A DNA stretch of 64,000 nt, from assembly GCF_014212175.1 (NCBI RefSeq), contig NZ_JACJVR010000038.1:1-64000 (forward strand), in the 5' to 3' direction. Shown piece after piece: positions 32,914 through 41,244 of the stretch (positions within the stretch are counted from its first letter, which is position 1; each line of letters starts with the position of its first letter). The notes under the pieces were generated by a model. It ran no database searches. It was not told the origin of the DNA and saw only the letters and a list, made by a program, of their open reading frames with translations. This stretch comes from Cohnella xylanilytica. GTDB lineage: Bacteria > Bacillota > Bacilli > Paenibacillales > Paenibacillaceae. The translations under genes were made by a program, and so were the position numbers.

Positions 32914-35890
32914 TGGCTGTCCCCCCCGATTCGGCGCGATCCAATCCGAACTCTCTGCGTTTGTTCGCGATCTCGTTGTTCATCAAGATCACTTGATCAT
33001 AGAGGGCATCCCGCGGATTCAGGCCCGCGTTGACGACCCTGCGGAAGGCGTTGTCCAGAATCCGCCCCGTGAAGTAGCCGCCGGGCACCTCCGGAATGCC
33101 TTTGACCCACCGCTGCTGTTCCGACAGCGTCTTGTAATCCTCCACCGGCCACGGCAGCTCGGCAAGCGCTTGCAGGTTCGCCGTCGGATAGCGGGCGGAT
33201 TCCCCCATCAGACTCTCCATCTCGCGGCCGTACTGCACCTGCGTCTTCTCGTCTGTCCACCACTTCATGAACGTCCAGGCCGCTTGCTTCTCCTTGGCCG
33301 CGTTCAGCATCATAACCGCCGACCCGTAGCTCGCCACCGAACGGTCCACGGTTCCGTCTTCCCTCTTCGTGCCGGGGACGAGCGTGAAGCCCCATTGGCC
33401 GCGAATCTCCGGCGCGAACACCGACAACGTGTTATAGGTCGTGTAGGCGGCGAACCCGAGCGGGACTTCGCCGAGACGGAACCGGTTCACGAAGTCGTAG
33501 TCGATCGGGAACTTGTAATCGGTGTACAGGTCCGTCAATTGCTTGAACGCGGCCATGCCGATGTCGCTGTCCAGATCGCTCGCCGTTCCGTCTTGCTTGT
33601 ACAGGCTGCCTCCGTTCTGGTAGAGGAACGTAGCGAAGGCGTCGTTGATCGGCAGCGCTCCGGCCGGCTGCGCCGTCGAGCTGACGACGGGCAGACCGAA
33701 GTCCATGTTGTTCTTCTTCAGGAACGGAATCAGCTTGTAGACATCGTCCCAGGTCTGGGGAACCTGAAGGCCCAGCTCCTCCAGAATGTCCTTCCGGTAG
33801 AACAGGACGTCGAAGATCTGCTGCTCCGGCAAGGCGTAGACGCCTCCGTTGTAGCGGTACGGCACCGAGGCGCTGTCGGCGAACCGCGCCGCGACGTCTT
33901 CGTAATCCGGGAACCGGCTGATGTCGTAGACGGCGCCGCGCATGGCATAGTTGATCGGGTCGCCGTTGCCGACCATCATGGCGACGTCGGGACCTTGCCC
34001 CGCCAGCGTCGCGGACAGCAGCACGCTCATGTCGACAAGCTTCAGATCCACTCCGATGTTCTCGTTCGGCGTGAACGTATCGTCGACCATCTGCTTGATG
34101 ACCTGGGCCTGGTCGCGGCCCGTTCCGATCCAGACGGTTATCCTCTTGCCGTCCTTCGTCGTATTGCCGATCGAATTGTAATCCTCGACGAACGAATAGC
34201 CGAAGGAGGCCAGGTTATGCTTGATCGATGCCCCGATCCCCTTGGTCGGACTCGGCATTCTCAGGTCCGGACTGGATACGACCAGGTAGTCGGCTTGCAG
34301 CGGCATCTCCCGGGCCGTCAGGAGCCAGCTGCCGAGCGAACCGAGATCGATCTTGAATTGCTTCAGATTCTCGGGAATCTTCTCCGGATCCAGCGCGAAT
34401 CGGCGCAGCTCATCCGCCATCAGGTAGAGAATCGACGTCTTGTCGCTCTTCTCCCCCGTAAGCTCGATCAGCTTCTCGCCTACCGTATACAGGACGTCGC
34501 TCTGCTTCCGTAGAATCTCCGGGAGCTCCGGAAGACGCTTCCCCAGTTGATAGTCCCGGATCGGGTCGGGGTCGGCGGACGTGATCACGATGATCTTCCG
34601 ATACATCTCGTTCAATTCCAGCATGCTGGATTGAACGCTCCGGATCAGCGTGGACATATCGCCGAGCTCCGCCTCCAGCCGGATGGAATGCTTGCCCTTC
34701 GTCAGATAGAACAGATAGGGCTCCTCTCTCTCCTTCTTGTCCTCTCCCTTCTTCTTCCCCTTCTCCAGTCCCGGAACGAACATCTGCCATTTGGAGCTAT
34801 AATAGAAGGGCAGCGATTCCACTTCCTTGAACGGAACGACCCCGTCGATGTAGAGCTTCCTATTGGAGTACAGCCCGCGCAATTGATCCTGCCGGACTTT
34901 GAATCCGAGTTGGTAGAGGCCGTCCTGCGGCGCCTCGAATTCCCACTCGATCCATTGGCCCGGGAGCTTCCAATTCGTACCGCCGATCGTATTGAGGCGA
35001 ATCTTGGAGGCGCTGTAGGGCTCGGTCGCCGGGCTGGAGTGGTCCGCCACCGGGAAGAGCGTGGGCGAAGACTTGAGGGCGGGATGCTCGGCCTGAATCT
35101 TGACGGAGACTCCCTTGGCGTTCGTATACCCTCGGGCTTCGTATTGCTGCTTGATCTCGGCGTAAGACGGCGGCTCCGGCTCCTGGTAGAGCACGATCTC
35201 GTCGATGACCATCGGCTCGCGAAGTCCCGTCAAGGTCAACGAATGCTCGCCCTGCGAGAAATAAAAGCGGAAGGGATCGGCGTAGAGCCCTTGCCGGTCC
35301 TTGAACGGCTCTTCGAGCCATCTCGGAACCTCCGTCTGGCTGGGACGGGTCTGATTGCCCCGGTTATCCAGCTTGAAGTCCTCGGTATGATTGCGCCACA
35401 CCCGGTCGAACATGATGGAGGACGCTTCATCGAACGGAACCTTGCCGTCGATGGAGAGCTTGCGCTCGATCGCCGAGCTCTTGCCCGGAACCGTGTAGTA
35501 GCGAAGCTTAAGCTGGTACAGCCCCTCGATCGGAACGTGGAAGTTCCAGGTGACGGACCCGGAATCCCCGGTGCGCAATACGCTCCCCGCCGCCCCCTCG
35601 TAATTCTCCAATACTTGACAATCGCACCCGTCCGCGGCGGAATAGGACGCGCCTTGGATCTGAATCGTCTCCGCGGGCCTGGCTTTGTCTTTGTAGGGGT
35701 TGATGTAGTTCTGGTAGCTTCCTTCCGAGTAGGCCTGAAGCTTATCCAGATCCGGAACGAGATTCGCGTGCACCGTTCGTTCGGCGGAGCCGGACATATA
35801 CCAGGTCAACAAGCCCGCGACAAGAAGGGCCCACAAGGCAGGCTTCGAGTACCGATGGCGCAGAAGACGCTTCAACACGATAGGGATCAC
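32894..35890 (-). CDS. Membrane-tethered solute-binding protein with two carbohydrate-binding-like modules
   Basis: An unusually long binding protein (about 1000 residues against the usual 420-550). Near the N-terminus a hydrophobic helix (LWALLVAGLLTWYMS) without a lipobox suggests a signal anchor. Two beta-sandwich modules of CBM6/35-like character follow: one with IQIQGASYSAADG and YQLKLRYYTVPGKSS, the second beginning VKIQAEHPAL with GLYQLGFKVRQ. A helical segment then leads to a complete family 1 solute-binding domain (VWIGTGRDQAQVIKQM; GPDVAMMVGNGDPINYAMRG; WTFMKWWTDEKTQVQYG). Start uncertain: the frame opens at TTG 35989, while GTG 35890 and GTG 35878 lie closer to the helix. First gene of the operon; 3' end overlaps the permease by 20 bases. 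Confidence 0.82.
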   Translation of the reverse strand: MIPIVLKRLLRHRYSKPALWALLVAGLLTWYMSGSAERTVHANLVPDLDKLQAYSEGSYQNYINPYKDKARPAETIQIQGASYSAADGCDCQVLENYEGAAGSVLRTGDSGSVTWNFHVPIEGLYQLKLRYYTVPGKSSAIERKLSIDGKVPFDEASSIMFDRVWRNHTEDFKLDNRGNQTRPSQTEVPRWLEEPFKDRQGLYADPFRFYFSQGEHSLTLTGLREPMVIDEIVLYQEPEPPSYAEIKQQYEARGYTNAKGVSVKIQAEHPALKSSPTLFPVADHSSPATEPYSASKIRLNTIGGTNWKLPGQWIEWEFEAPQDGLYQLGFKVRQDQLRGLYSNRKLYIDGVVPFKEVESLPFYYSSKWQMFVPGLEKGKKKGEDKKEREEPYLFYLTKGKHSIRLEAELGDMSTLIRSVQSSMLELNEMYRKIIVITSADPDPIRDYQLGKRLPELPEILRKQSDVLYTVGEKLIELTGEKSDKTSILYLMADELRRFALDPEKIPENLKQFKIDLGSLGSWLLTAREMPLQADYLVVSSPDLRMPSPTKGIGASIKHNLASFGYSFVEDYNSIGNTTKDGKRITVWIGTGRDQAQVIKQMVDDTFTPNENIGVDLKLVDMSVLLSATLAGQGPDVAMMVGNGDPINYAMRGAVYDISRFPDYEDVAARFADSASVPYRYNGGVYALPEQQIFDVLFYRKDILEELGLQVPQTWDDVYKLIPFLKKNNMDFGLPVVSSTAQPAGALPINDAFATFLYQNGGSLYKQDGTASDLDSDIGMAAFKQLTDLYTDYKFPIDYDFVNRFRLGEVPLGFAAYTTYNTLSVFAPEIRGQWGFTLVPGTKREDGTVDRSVASYGSAVMMLNAAKEKQAAWTFMKWWTDEKTQVQYGREMESLMGESARYPTANLQALAELPWPVEDYKTLSEQQRWVKGIPEVPGGYFTGRILDNAFRRVVNAGLNPRDALYDQVILMNNEIANKRREFGLDRAESGGTANGQSGD

Positions 35891-35963
35891 TCTCTTTCGT
35901 CTACGATATCCGCATGGCACAACCGCCGCCGCTATTTTTCGATTGTAAAACCGGATCCCCCCT

Positions 35964-35984
35964 CCAACAATCCGAGAGATTATA
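35964..35984 (-). promoter_or_regulatory. -10 box and shared leader of the nine-gene operon
   Basis: A perfect TATAAT at 35984-35979 (minus strand) is followed at once by TCTCTCGGATTGTTGG (35979-35964) and GGAGGGGGG. No good -35 is seen. The 16-base leader element recurs before the last gene of the operon. The whole gap 35891-36141 contains no other gene. Confidence 0.5.
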
Positions 35985-36128
35985 CCCAATCACCTTAGCA
36001 ACGATAGCTCTTTAAGCCGCCGTTCCTAAAACTGCGCAAGACCCTATCGCTAGCAGACTTCTGGGGATATCGGGAACGCTGTTTAGCATCCAAAGCCCAT
36101 TTCACGAAATAGCGTCTCCTCGATTCGT

Positions 36129-36180
36129 TAAAAAAAAGAAGAGCGGCAGCTCGGAAGGAGCGATCCTCCGAACTGCCGCT
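36129..36180 (-). terminator. Strong terminator after the GH43 gene
   Basis: AGCGGCAG-TCGGA-GGA pairs with TCC-TCCGA-CTGCCGCT, followed on the minus strand by TTCTTTTTTT. It ends the 42930-36195 operon. Confidence 0.9.
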
Positions 36181-36194
36181 CATGATAGGTTGGA

Positions 36195-37829
36195 CTAGCC
36201 GATCTCGCGGAACCGCCATTCGCCTAGCCGGAACAAGGGAGCGCCGGGCTTGCCCCGGAAGACGAAGAAGACGTCATGGACGCCGACGGCGCCGCTCAGC
36301 TCCGCGTTCGCCTCGATCCACTCCGTCCCGGCCGACGGCGGAACGGCGAGCGTTCCGGCAAGCGGACCGTCGGGAGCGTCGAGGCGCAGCTCGATGGCCG
36401 CGGACGCGGATTCGCCGGCGCCGGCGACGAGCGCCGAGAACCGAGAGGCGCCCTTCTCGCCGAAGTCGACGCCCGACAAGGCCATCCAATCCCCATCCTC
36501 GATGCCGGTTACGATCGCCGAGCCCGCGCTCCCCTCTCCTTCCGCCGCCTCCGTTCCGATTCCCGCGCTCCAGGCCATCGTCGCGCCGGCATGAAGAGCA
36601 TAGGGATTGAACCGCTTCGTCTGCGGAACTCCCTCGTAATCCGCCTGAACCTCCCCTATCGATCCGTCTTCAAGGAAGGCAAGCTTGTTCAAGTGCGTCG
36701 AACGATACCCTTGGGGAACGCCCATCGCCTTGGACAGCGTCTGCGCGTGATAAGCGATGTACCACTCGTCGCCGAAGCGGAAGATCGAGTGATGGTTGTT
36801 GCCCCCGACGCCGAAGAAGAAGCCCGGATTCTTCAGAATCGTGCCGCGATACGTCCACGGTCCCATCGGGCCGTCGCTCGTCATATAGGCGATCTCTCCC
36901 GCGGGCGGGCTTCCGTCCGGGCGGGGGCCGCCGTAGAAGTTGGAGCAGTACGTATAGTAATAGGTCCCGTTATATTTGTTGATGCCGGCGTCCTCGAACA
37001 TGAACGGAGCGGGAATCGCCTTCGCTTCGCCGACGACGCTGATCATGTCCGGGCCCAGCTCCATGACGCGCGCCGTATTCGGCATCGCGTCCTTCCCTTC
37101 CGGAATGCCGCCTCCGAAGTAGATGTACGCCTTGCCGTCGTCATCCATGAGCACGGCCGGATCGAACAGCCACGTCACGTCCTGAACTCCGGGCGTCTCG
37201 CGCGTGATGAGCGCCCGCCCGATCGGGTCCGTCCACGGGCCGGTCGGGCTGTCGCTCGTCAGCACGCCGATTCCGCTCGCGTTGTTCGCGAAGTACAGGA
37301 AGAACTTCATCTTCCCGTCGATCGTCTTGCTCGCCGCGGCCGGAGCCCACGATTGCGTGGCCCACTTGGCCGCGCCCTGCGGCCCCGCCGCCTCGATCTC
37401 CCCGTGATCGGTCCAGTTGACGAGGTCGGCCGAAGAGATCACCGTCAGCTTATGGATATTGCCGTAGGTATTGTCCTTCACCTGTCCGTCCGCGTCGTAC
37501 TCCAGCGCGTCGCTTGTCATGTACAGATAAACGCGGTCTTCATGGACGAGAGCGTACGGGTCGGCGCCGAACTTATGGGAGACGAGCGGGTTGCCGTTCG
37601 GGCGCGTCTTGCCGACGGAGGCCGCGAGCGGCGTGCTTCCTTCGGCGGCCGAAGCCGCGGATGGGCTCGGCTCGGGCGTCCCTCGGGCCGGAGAGTCGGA
37701 TGCGAGCTTGTTTTCGTTCACGGGTATTTCCTCCCTATCGATTTTATGGACCGAGTAATACGAATAACAGACGACGGCCGCTAGCACGACGAGAGCCGCG
37801 CCAAGGGTCCCTCTCTTCAAGCCCCGCAA
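36195..37829 (-). CDS. GH43 glycoside hydrolase with C-terminal CBM6-like module, membrane-anchored
   Basis: A 544-residue extracytoplasmic enzyme, probably an alpha-L-arabinofuranosidase of the arabinoxylan type. An N-terminal helix (AALVVLAAVVCYSYY) and a Ser/Pro/Ala linker precede the five-bladed GH43 domain. The three catalytic acids are visible: D90 in GADPY, D223 in WLFDPAV and E279 in MFEDAG. The stretch IHKLTVISSADLVNWTDHGE is typical of GH43 arabinoxylan enzymes. The last ~135 residues look like a CBM6-type beta-sandwich. Start TTG 37829 with AAGGAGGGG eight bases upstream. It lies 14 bases after the YesN gene, so sensor and enzyme are one transcript. Confidence 0.88.
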   Translation of the reverse strand: MRGLKRGTLGAALVVLAAVVCYSYYSVHKIDREEIPVNENKLASDSPARGTPEPSPSAASAAEGSTPLAASVGKTRPNGNPLVSHKFGADPYALVHEDRVYLYMTSDALEYDADGQVKDNTYGNIHKLTVISSADLVNWTDHGEIEAAGPQGAAKWATQSWAPAAASKTIDGKMKFFLYFANNASGIGVLTSDSPTGPWTDPIGRALITRETPGVQDVTWLFDPAVLMDDDGKAYIYFGGGIPEGKDAMPNTARVMELGPDMISVVGEAKAIPAPFMFEDAGINKYNGTYYYTYCSNFYGGPRPDGSPPAGEIAYMTSDGPMGPWTYRGTILKNPGFFFGVGGNNHHSIFRFGDEWYIAYHAQTLSKAMGVPQGYRSTHLNKLAFLEDGSIGEVQADYEGVPQTKRFNPYALHAGATMAWSAGIGTEAAEGEGSAGSAIVTGIEDGDWMALSGVDFGEKGASRFSALVAGAGESASAAIELRLDAPDGPLAGTLAVPPSAGTEWIEANAELSGAVGVHDVFFVFRGKPGAPLFRLGEWRFREIG

Positions 37830-37843
37830 CCATTAGCCCCTCC

Positions 37844-39475
37844 TTAAACAATGGGAATCGTGTCCCGGTACTCCTGCGGCGTCATGCCGGTCGCCTTCTT
37901 GAAGAAGCGGGTAAAGGAATGAGCGGCCTCGTAGCCGACGGCCGCCGCCACCTCCCGAACCTTGAGCTCTCCGTCCTTCAGCAGCTCCATCGCCCTTCGG
38001 ATGCGGCACTGATCGATGTATTCGGACAGATTAAGGCCCCGCTCCTGCTTGAAGAAGCGGGAGAGATAGGTCGGATTGAAGTAGCTGATCTCCGCCAGCT
38101 TCACGAGCGACAGATCCTCGCCGAGATGCTCGTTGACGTAACGGCAGATCCGGTCGATGGCGCAAGACGCCCTCTCCTTCTCGTCCAGCCGCTTGATGCC
38201 GAAGATGTCTTCCGCGACGCGGGATAGGTACTGGAAGCCGTCCTTCATGGAGGCATGATCGTTCAAGTGCATCAGCTTGCCGTAGTCGCCGATCTGTCCC
38301 TGCAGTCCCCAACGATTGATATAGGAGAGCAGAGCGAGAGCGACGGCGTAATAAGCCTCCACGGTCGTCTGCACGTTCGCGTCCGGCTGCAGCGCGCGGC
38401 CGGCCACCTCCTCCAGGCCTTCGAAGAACTTCTCTCTGCGGTCCGCCTCCAGGTGGGCCGCCAGAATCTCCGCCTTCCGGCCGATCCGGTATTCTTCGTT
38501 CGGATCGAGAGTCTCGCGCGGATCGGTCCGATCGGTCATAATCACCGACAAGCCGTCGCTCAGACGCAGCTGGCACAGCTGCCGCAGCCGTTCGTACTGC
38601 GACGTGACGGCTTCCCATTCGCACGGGGCTCCGCTCAGGGCGATCGCCATCGTCAACCCCAGCGTCTCGCCGCAAGTCTCCTGGATGAGCTCGAGCGTCC
38701 CTTCCAGGTAACGCACCATGCGATCGGAGAATCTCGCCGCGGCGTCCTCGGACGGCTGAAGCAGCCAGACGAGATCGCCGTGACGGTCCGTGACCCCGAG
38801 ACAACGGGTTTGTCCCTCCAGGTAAGAGGACCCGATCGCCCGGCAGGCGTTCGTCAGCTCGCTTCTCCGGGAATACGCCGTTCCTTCCGGATAGCAGAGG
38901 CGGCCGAGCGCCAACGAGACCGGGCGGGCCGGATCCAGCGCGATGTTCAGCGCCCGGAATTCGCCCGTCAGAACGTCCCGCTCCCGGCAGAGCTGACGGC
39001 TGTCCTGCAGAAGATGCCGCACGTAGTCTCCTTGGGCCATCGCGTCGAGGGCGTAGCGCTGCTCGCGCGACTGCCGGTCCAGCTCGAGAATCCGATTGTC
39101 TTCGTGGATCTCGCGCAATACGTCGCGCACCGTCTGCGTCACCTTGTCGTACCCTTCCGTCTTCAGCACGTACCTCGCTCCGGGCATCTGGATCGCCTTG
39201 TAGGCGTAGTCGAATTCGCTGTACCCGGTCAAGAAGACGACCTTGCAGCGGGGCCAATAAGCGACGATCTCCTCGGTGAGCTCCAATCCGTCGATTCCGG
39301 GCATGCGAATGTCGGTCAGCAAAATATCGATCCTCGTGCGCGCCATCCAATCCAGCGCTTCCGCGGCCGAGTAGGCCTTGCAGACGTCGAGTTCGTCCGG
39401 CAGGAGCCGGGAGAGGACCTCGTATAAACTATCCGCGATGATCTCTTCGTCATCCACGACCAGCAGCCTGTACAT
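37844..39475 (-). CDS. YesN-type response regulator (GH43 locus)
   Basis: A 543-residue response regulator with an intact receiver (D8/D9, phosphoacceptor D55 in ILLTDIRMPG), long middle part and C-terminal AraC helix-turn-helix pair (ISYFNPTYLSRFFKQERGLN; VGYEAAHSFTRFFKKATGMT). The K position reads VLKTEGY rather than the usual LLKPVD, a small deviation. Its start overlaps the kinase gene by 26 bases. It probably acts on the repeated sites at 42961-43041 in front of its own operon and perhaps on the nine-gene operon that follows. Confidence 0.92.
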   Translation of the reverse strand: MYRLLVVDDEEIIADSLYEVLSRLLPDELDVCKAYSAAEALDWMARTRIDILLTDIRMPGIDGLELTEEIVAYWPRCKVVFLTGYSEFDYAYKAIQMPGARYVLKTEGYDKVTQTVRDVLREIHEDNRILELDRQSREQRYALDAMAQGDYVRHLLQDSRQLCRERDVLTGEFRALNIALDPARPVSLALGRLCYPEGTAYSRRSELTNACRAIGSSYLEGQTRCLGVTDRHGDLVWLLQPSEDAAARFSDRMVRYLEGTLELIQETCGETLGLTMAIALSGAPCEWEAVTSQYERLRQLCQLRLSDGLSVIMTDRTDPRETLDPNEEYRIGRKAEILAAHLEADRREKFFEGLEEVAGRALQPDANVQTTVEAYYAVALALLSYINRWGLQGQIGDYGKLMHLNDHASMKDGFQYLSRVAEDIFGIKRLDEKERASCAIDRICRYVNEHLGEDLSLVKLAEISYFNPTYLSRFFKQERGLNLSEYIDQCRIRRAMELLKDGELKVREVAAAVGYEAAHSFTRFFKKATGMTPQEYRDTIPIV

Positions 39476-41216
39476 TCCCCTTCTCCTCCTCCGTTCGGAT
39501 TCGCACTTCCACCTTGAGCCCGTTCATTTCGCTTCTCGAGAGATACAGGCCGCTGTTCTCTCCGTAGATCAGGGCGATGCGCCGATGGATGTTGGTCAGC
39601 CCGGTCACCTCCTGATGGTCCGAAGAACGGGATAGACGCTGCCGCAGCTCTTCGATCTCCTCGTCGCGGATGCCGTTCCCGTTGTCCTCGACGATAATCC
39701 GCGCTTCTCCGTCGGAAGACTCGAACGTGACGCGCAGCATGCCGTCGCCCGTCTTTTTCTCCAGACAGTGCTCGTACGCGTTCTCGATCAGAGGTTGAAT
39801 AATGAGCCTCGGCACCCGAATCGACTCCATCTCGGCGGGCAGCTCGTCGAACTGCACGCGGATTCGTCTGGGGAACCGAAGCTTCTGAATCTCGGTATAC
39901 ATGCGCGAGTGCTTGATCTCTTCCCCGAGCCGGACATTGTCTACGCCGTTGCGCGTGATGAACCGGAAGTATTCGCCCAGCATCTTCGTGAAATCCTCGA
40001 TTCGTTCGACGTCCCCCGTCTGGGCCAGAGAATTCAGGATGAAGAAGCTGTTGTACAGAAAATGGGGATTGATCTGCGATTGCAGCTGCTTGAGCTCCGC
40101 CTTCTGCATCATCAGCTTCTGCTTGAAATCCTGGTCGATCAGCGACTGCAGCCTGCCGATCATCTGATTGAAGCGGCTGTACAAATACCCGAACTCGTCC
40201 TCCTGTTCGTGCTCGATGCGTATATCCAGGGAGCCTTCTTCCATCCGGCGGAAGCTCTGGATGAGAGACAGCATCGGCCTGTGCACGTAGCGGTAAGTCG
40301 AATACGCGTAGACGACGACCGCCAGCAGCGACGCGATGGAGAACACCCACGCCCAGATCTCGAACTTGCCGAGCGGCCGTCTGACGGCTTCCTCCGGCAG
40401 ATAAGTGCCTACCGAGAGCGCGAGCCGGTCCGAATGCGCCATGTCCAGATGGTAGCGCCGGCCGTCCACCAGCCAACGGGAGGTCGGCTCGTTCGTCTCC
40501 TGCAGCGATTCCATGCCGGCCCGAAGCGTCCGGTCGGCCTGCCCGTCGCTGCCGAGAGCGAAATCCGACGAATCCGCGATCAGGAACGATCGGCTGGATG
40601 CGTACATATGGACCTGGCGCAGGGATTCCCGCAGCTTCTCCATGTCCAATTCGATCAGGACGACGTACAGGGGCTGCTCTCCCTTCACCCCGGTCATCTT
40701 CGACGCGCTTAGATAGAGCGAGCCGTTCCATTGAATCAACCGGCCGGCGATCTCGCCCGCGGGGGAACGGAAGGCCCGGTAGGTGTCCGCTTCGAAGTCG
40801 TGAACCGCTCTCCCGGCGGAGACGGACTTCCGAATGGTGCGCAGATGAATGGAGATATCCTTGATATAAGCGCTGCTGCTCTTGAAGGAGGTCAACCGGT
40901 GAACGACGTAATTAAGCGTCGACCTTCTCTCGACGGCGTCCATCATCTCCCAAGTAACGGCGAGCCTATGCAGCTCGTTGTCGTCCAGAATGTCGTACTG
41001 CTGGATCTCCATCCATTCGATCTCGCGATTGAGATCCTTCATATAATTCGTCAGCTGGGCCAGCGTCGCCCTGGACAGATCCTGGCTGGCGTTCTTATAG
41101 CTCCAGTTGTACAGATACAGGCCCAGCAGGATAAGCGGCAAAATCACGACCAGATACGTAATGACGAGTCTGACGAAGAGGCTCTTCCGGAAGGAACGAG
41201 CCGGGAATTTAAGCAA
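39450..41216 (-). CDS. YesM-type sensor histidine kinase (GH43 locus)
   Basis: A 588-residue kinase with two membrane helices flanking an extracellular sensor domain, HAMP, the phosphoacceptor in LQSQINPHFLYNSF and an ATPase domain (IENAYEHCLEK, DNGNGI). TTG 41216 is chosen because GGAGG lies seven bases upstream; the longer frame to 41348 would overlap the binding-protein gene by over 100 bases. The binding-protein gene ends 28 bases upstream. With no permease in this operon, that protein may feed ligand information to this kinase. Confidence 0.9.
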   Translation of the reverse strand: MLKFPARSFRKSLFVRLVITYLVVILPLILLGLYLYNWSYKNASQDLSRATLAQLTNYMKDLNREIEWMEIQQYDILDDNELHRLAVTWEMMDAVERRSTLNYVVHRLTSFKSSSAYIKDISIHLRTIRKSVSAGRAVHDFEADTYRAFRSPAGEIAGRLIQWNGSLYLSASKMTGVKGEQPLYVVLIELDMEKLRESLRQVHMYASSRSFLIADSSDFALGSDGQADRTLRAGMESLQETNEPTSRWLVDGRRYHLDMAHSDRLALSVGTYLPEEAVRRPLGKFEIWAWVFSIASLLAVVVYAYSTYRYVHRPMLSLIQSFRRMEEGSLDIRIEHEQEDEFGYLYSRFNQMIGRLQSLIDQDFKQKLMMQKAELKQLQSQINPHFLYNSFFILNSLAQTGDVERIEDFTKMLGEYFRFITRNGVDNVRLGEEIKHSRMYTEIQKLRFPRRIRVQFDELPAEMESIRVPRLIIQPLIENAYEHCLEKKTGDGMLRVTFESSDGEARIIVEDNGNGIRDEEIEELRQRLSRSSDHQEVTGLTNIHRRIALIYGENSGLYLSRSEMNGLKVEVRIRTEEEKGNVQAAGRG

Positions 41217-41244
41217 GCGAATTCCTCCGATGCGATCGCGCCTG

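Noticed and set aside
38031-39350. 439-codon alternative minus-strand frame in the YesN gene
   Set aside because: Arg/Gly/Ala-rich shadow; the receiver and AraC motifs are complete in the other frame.
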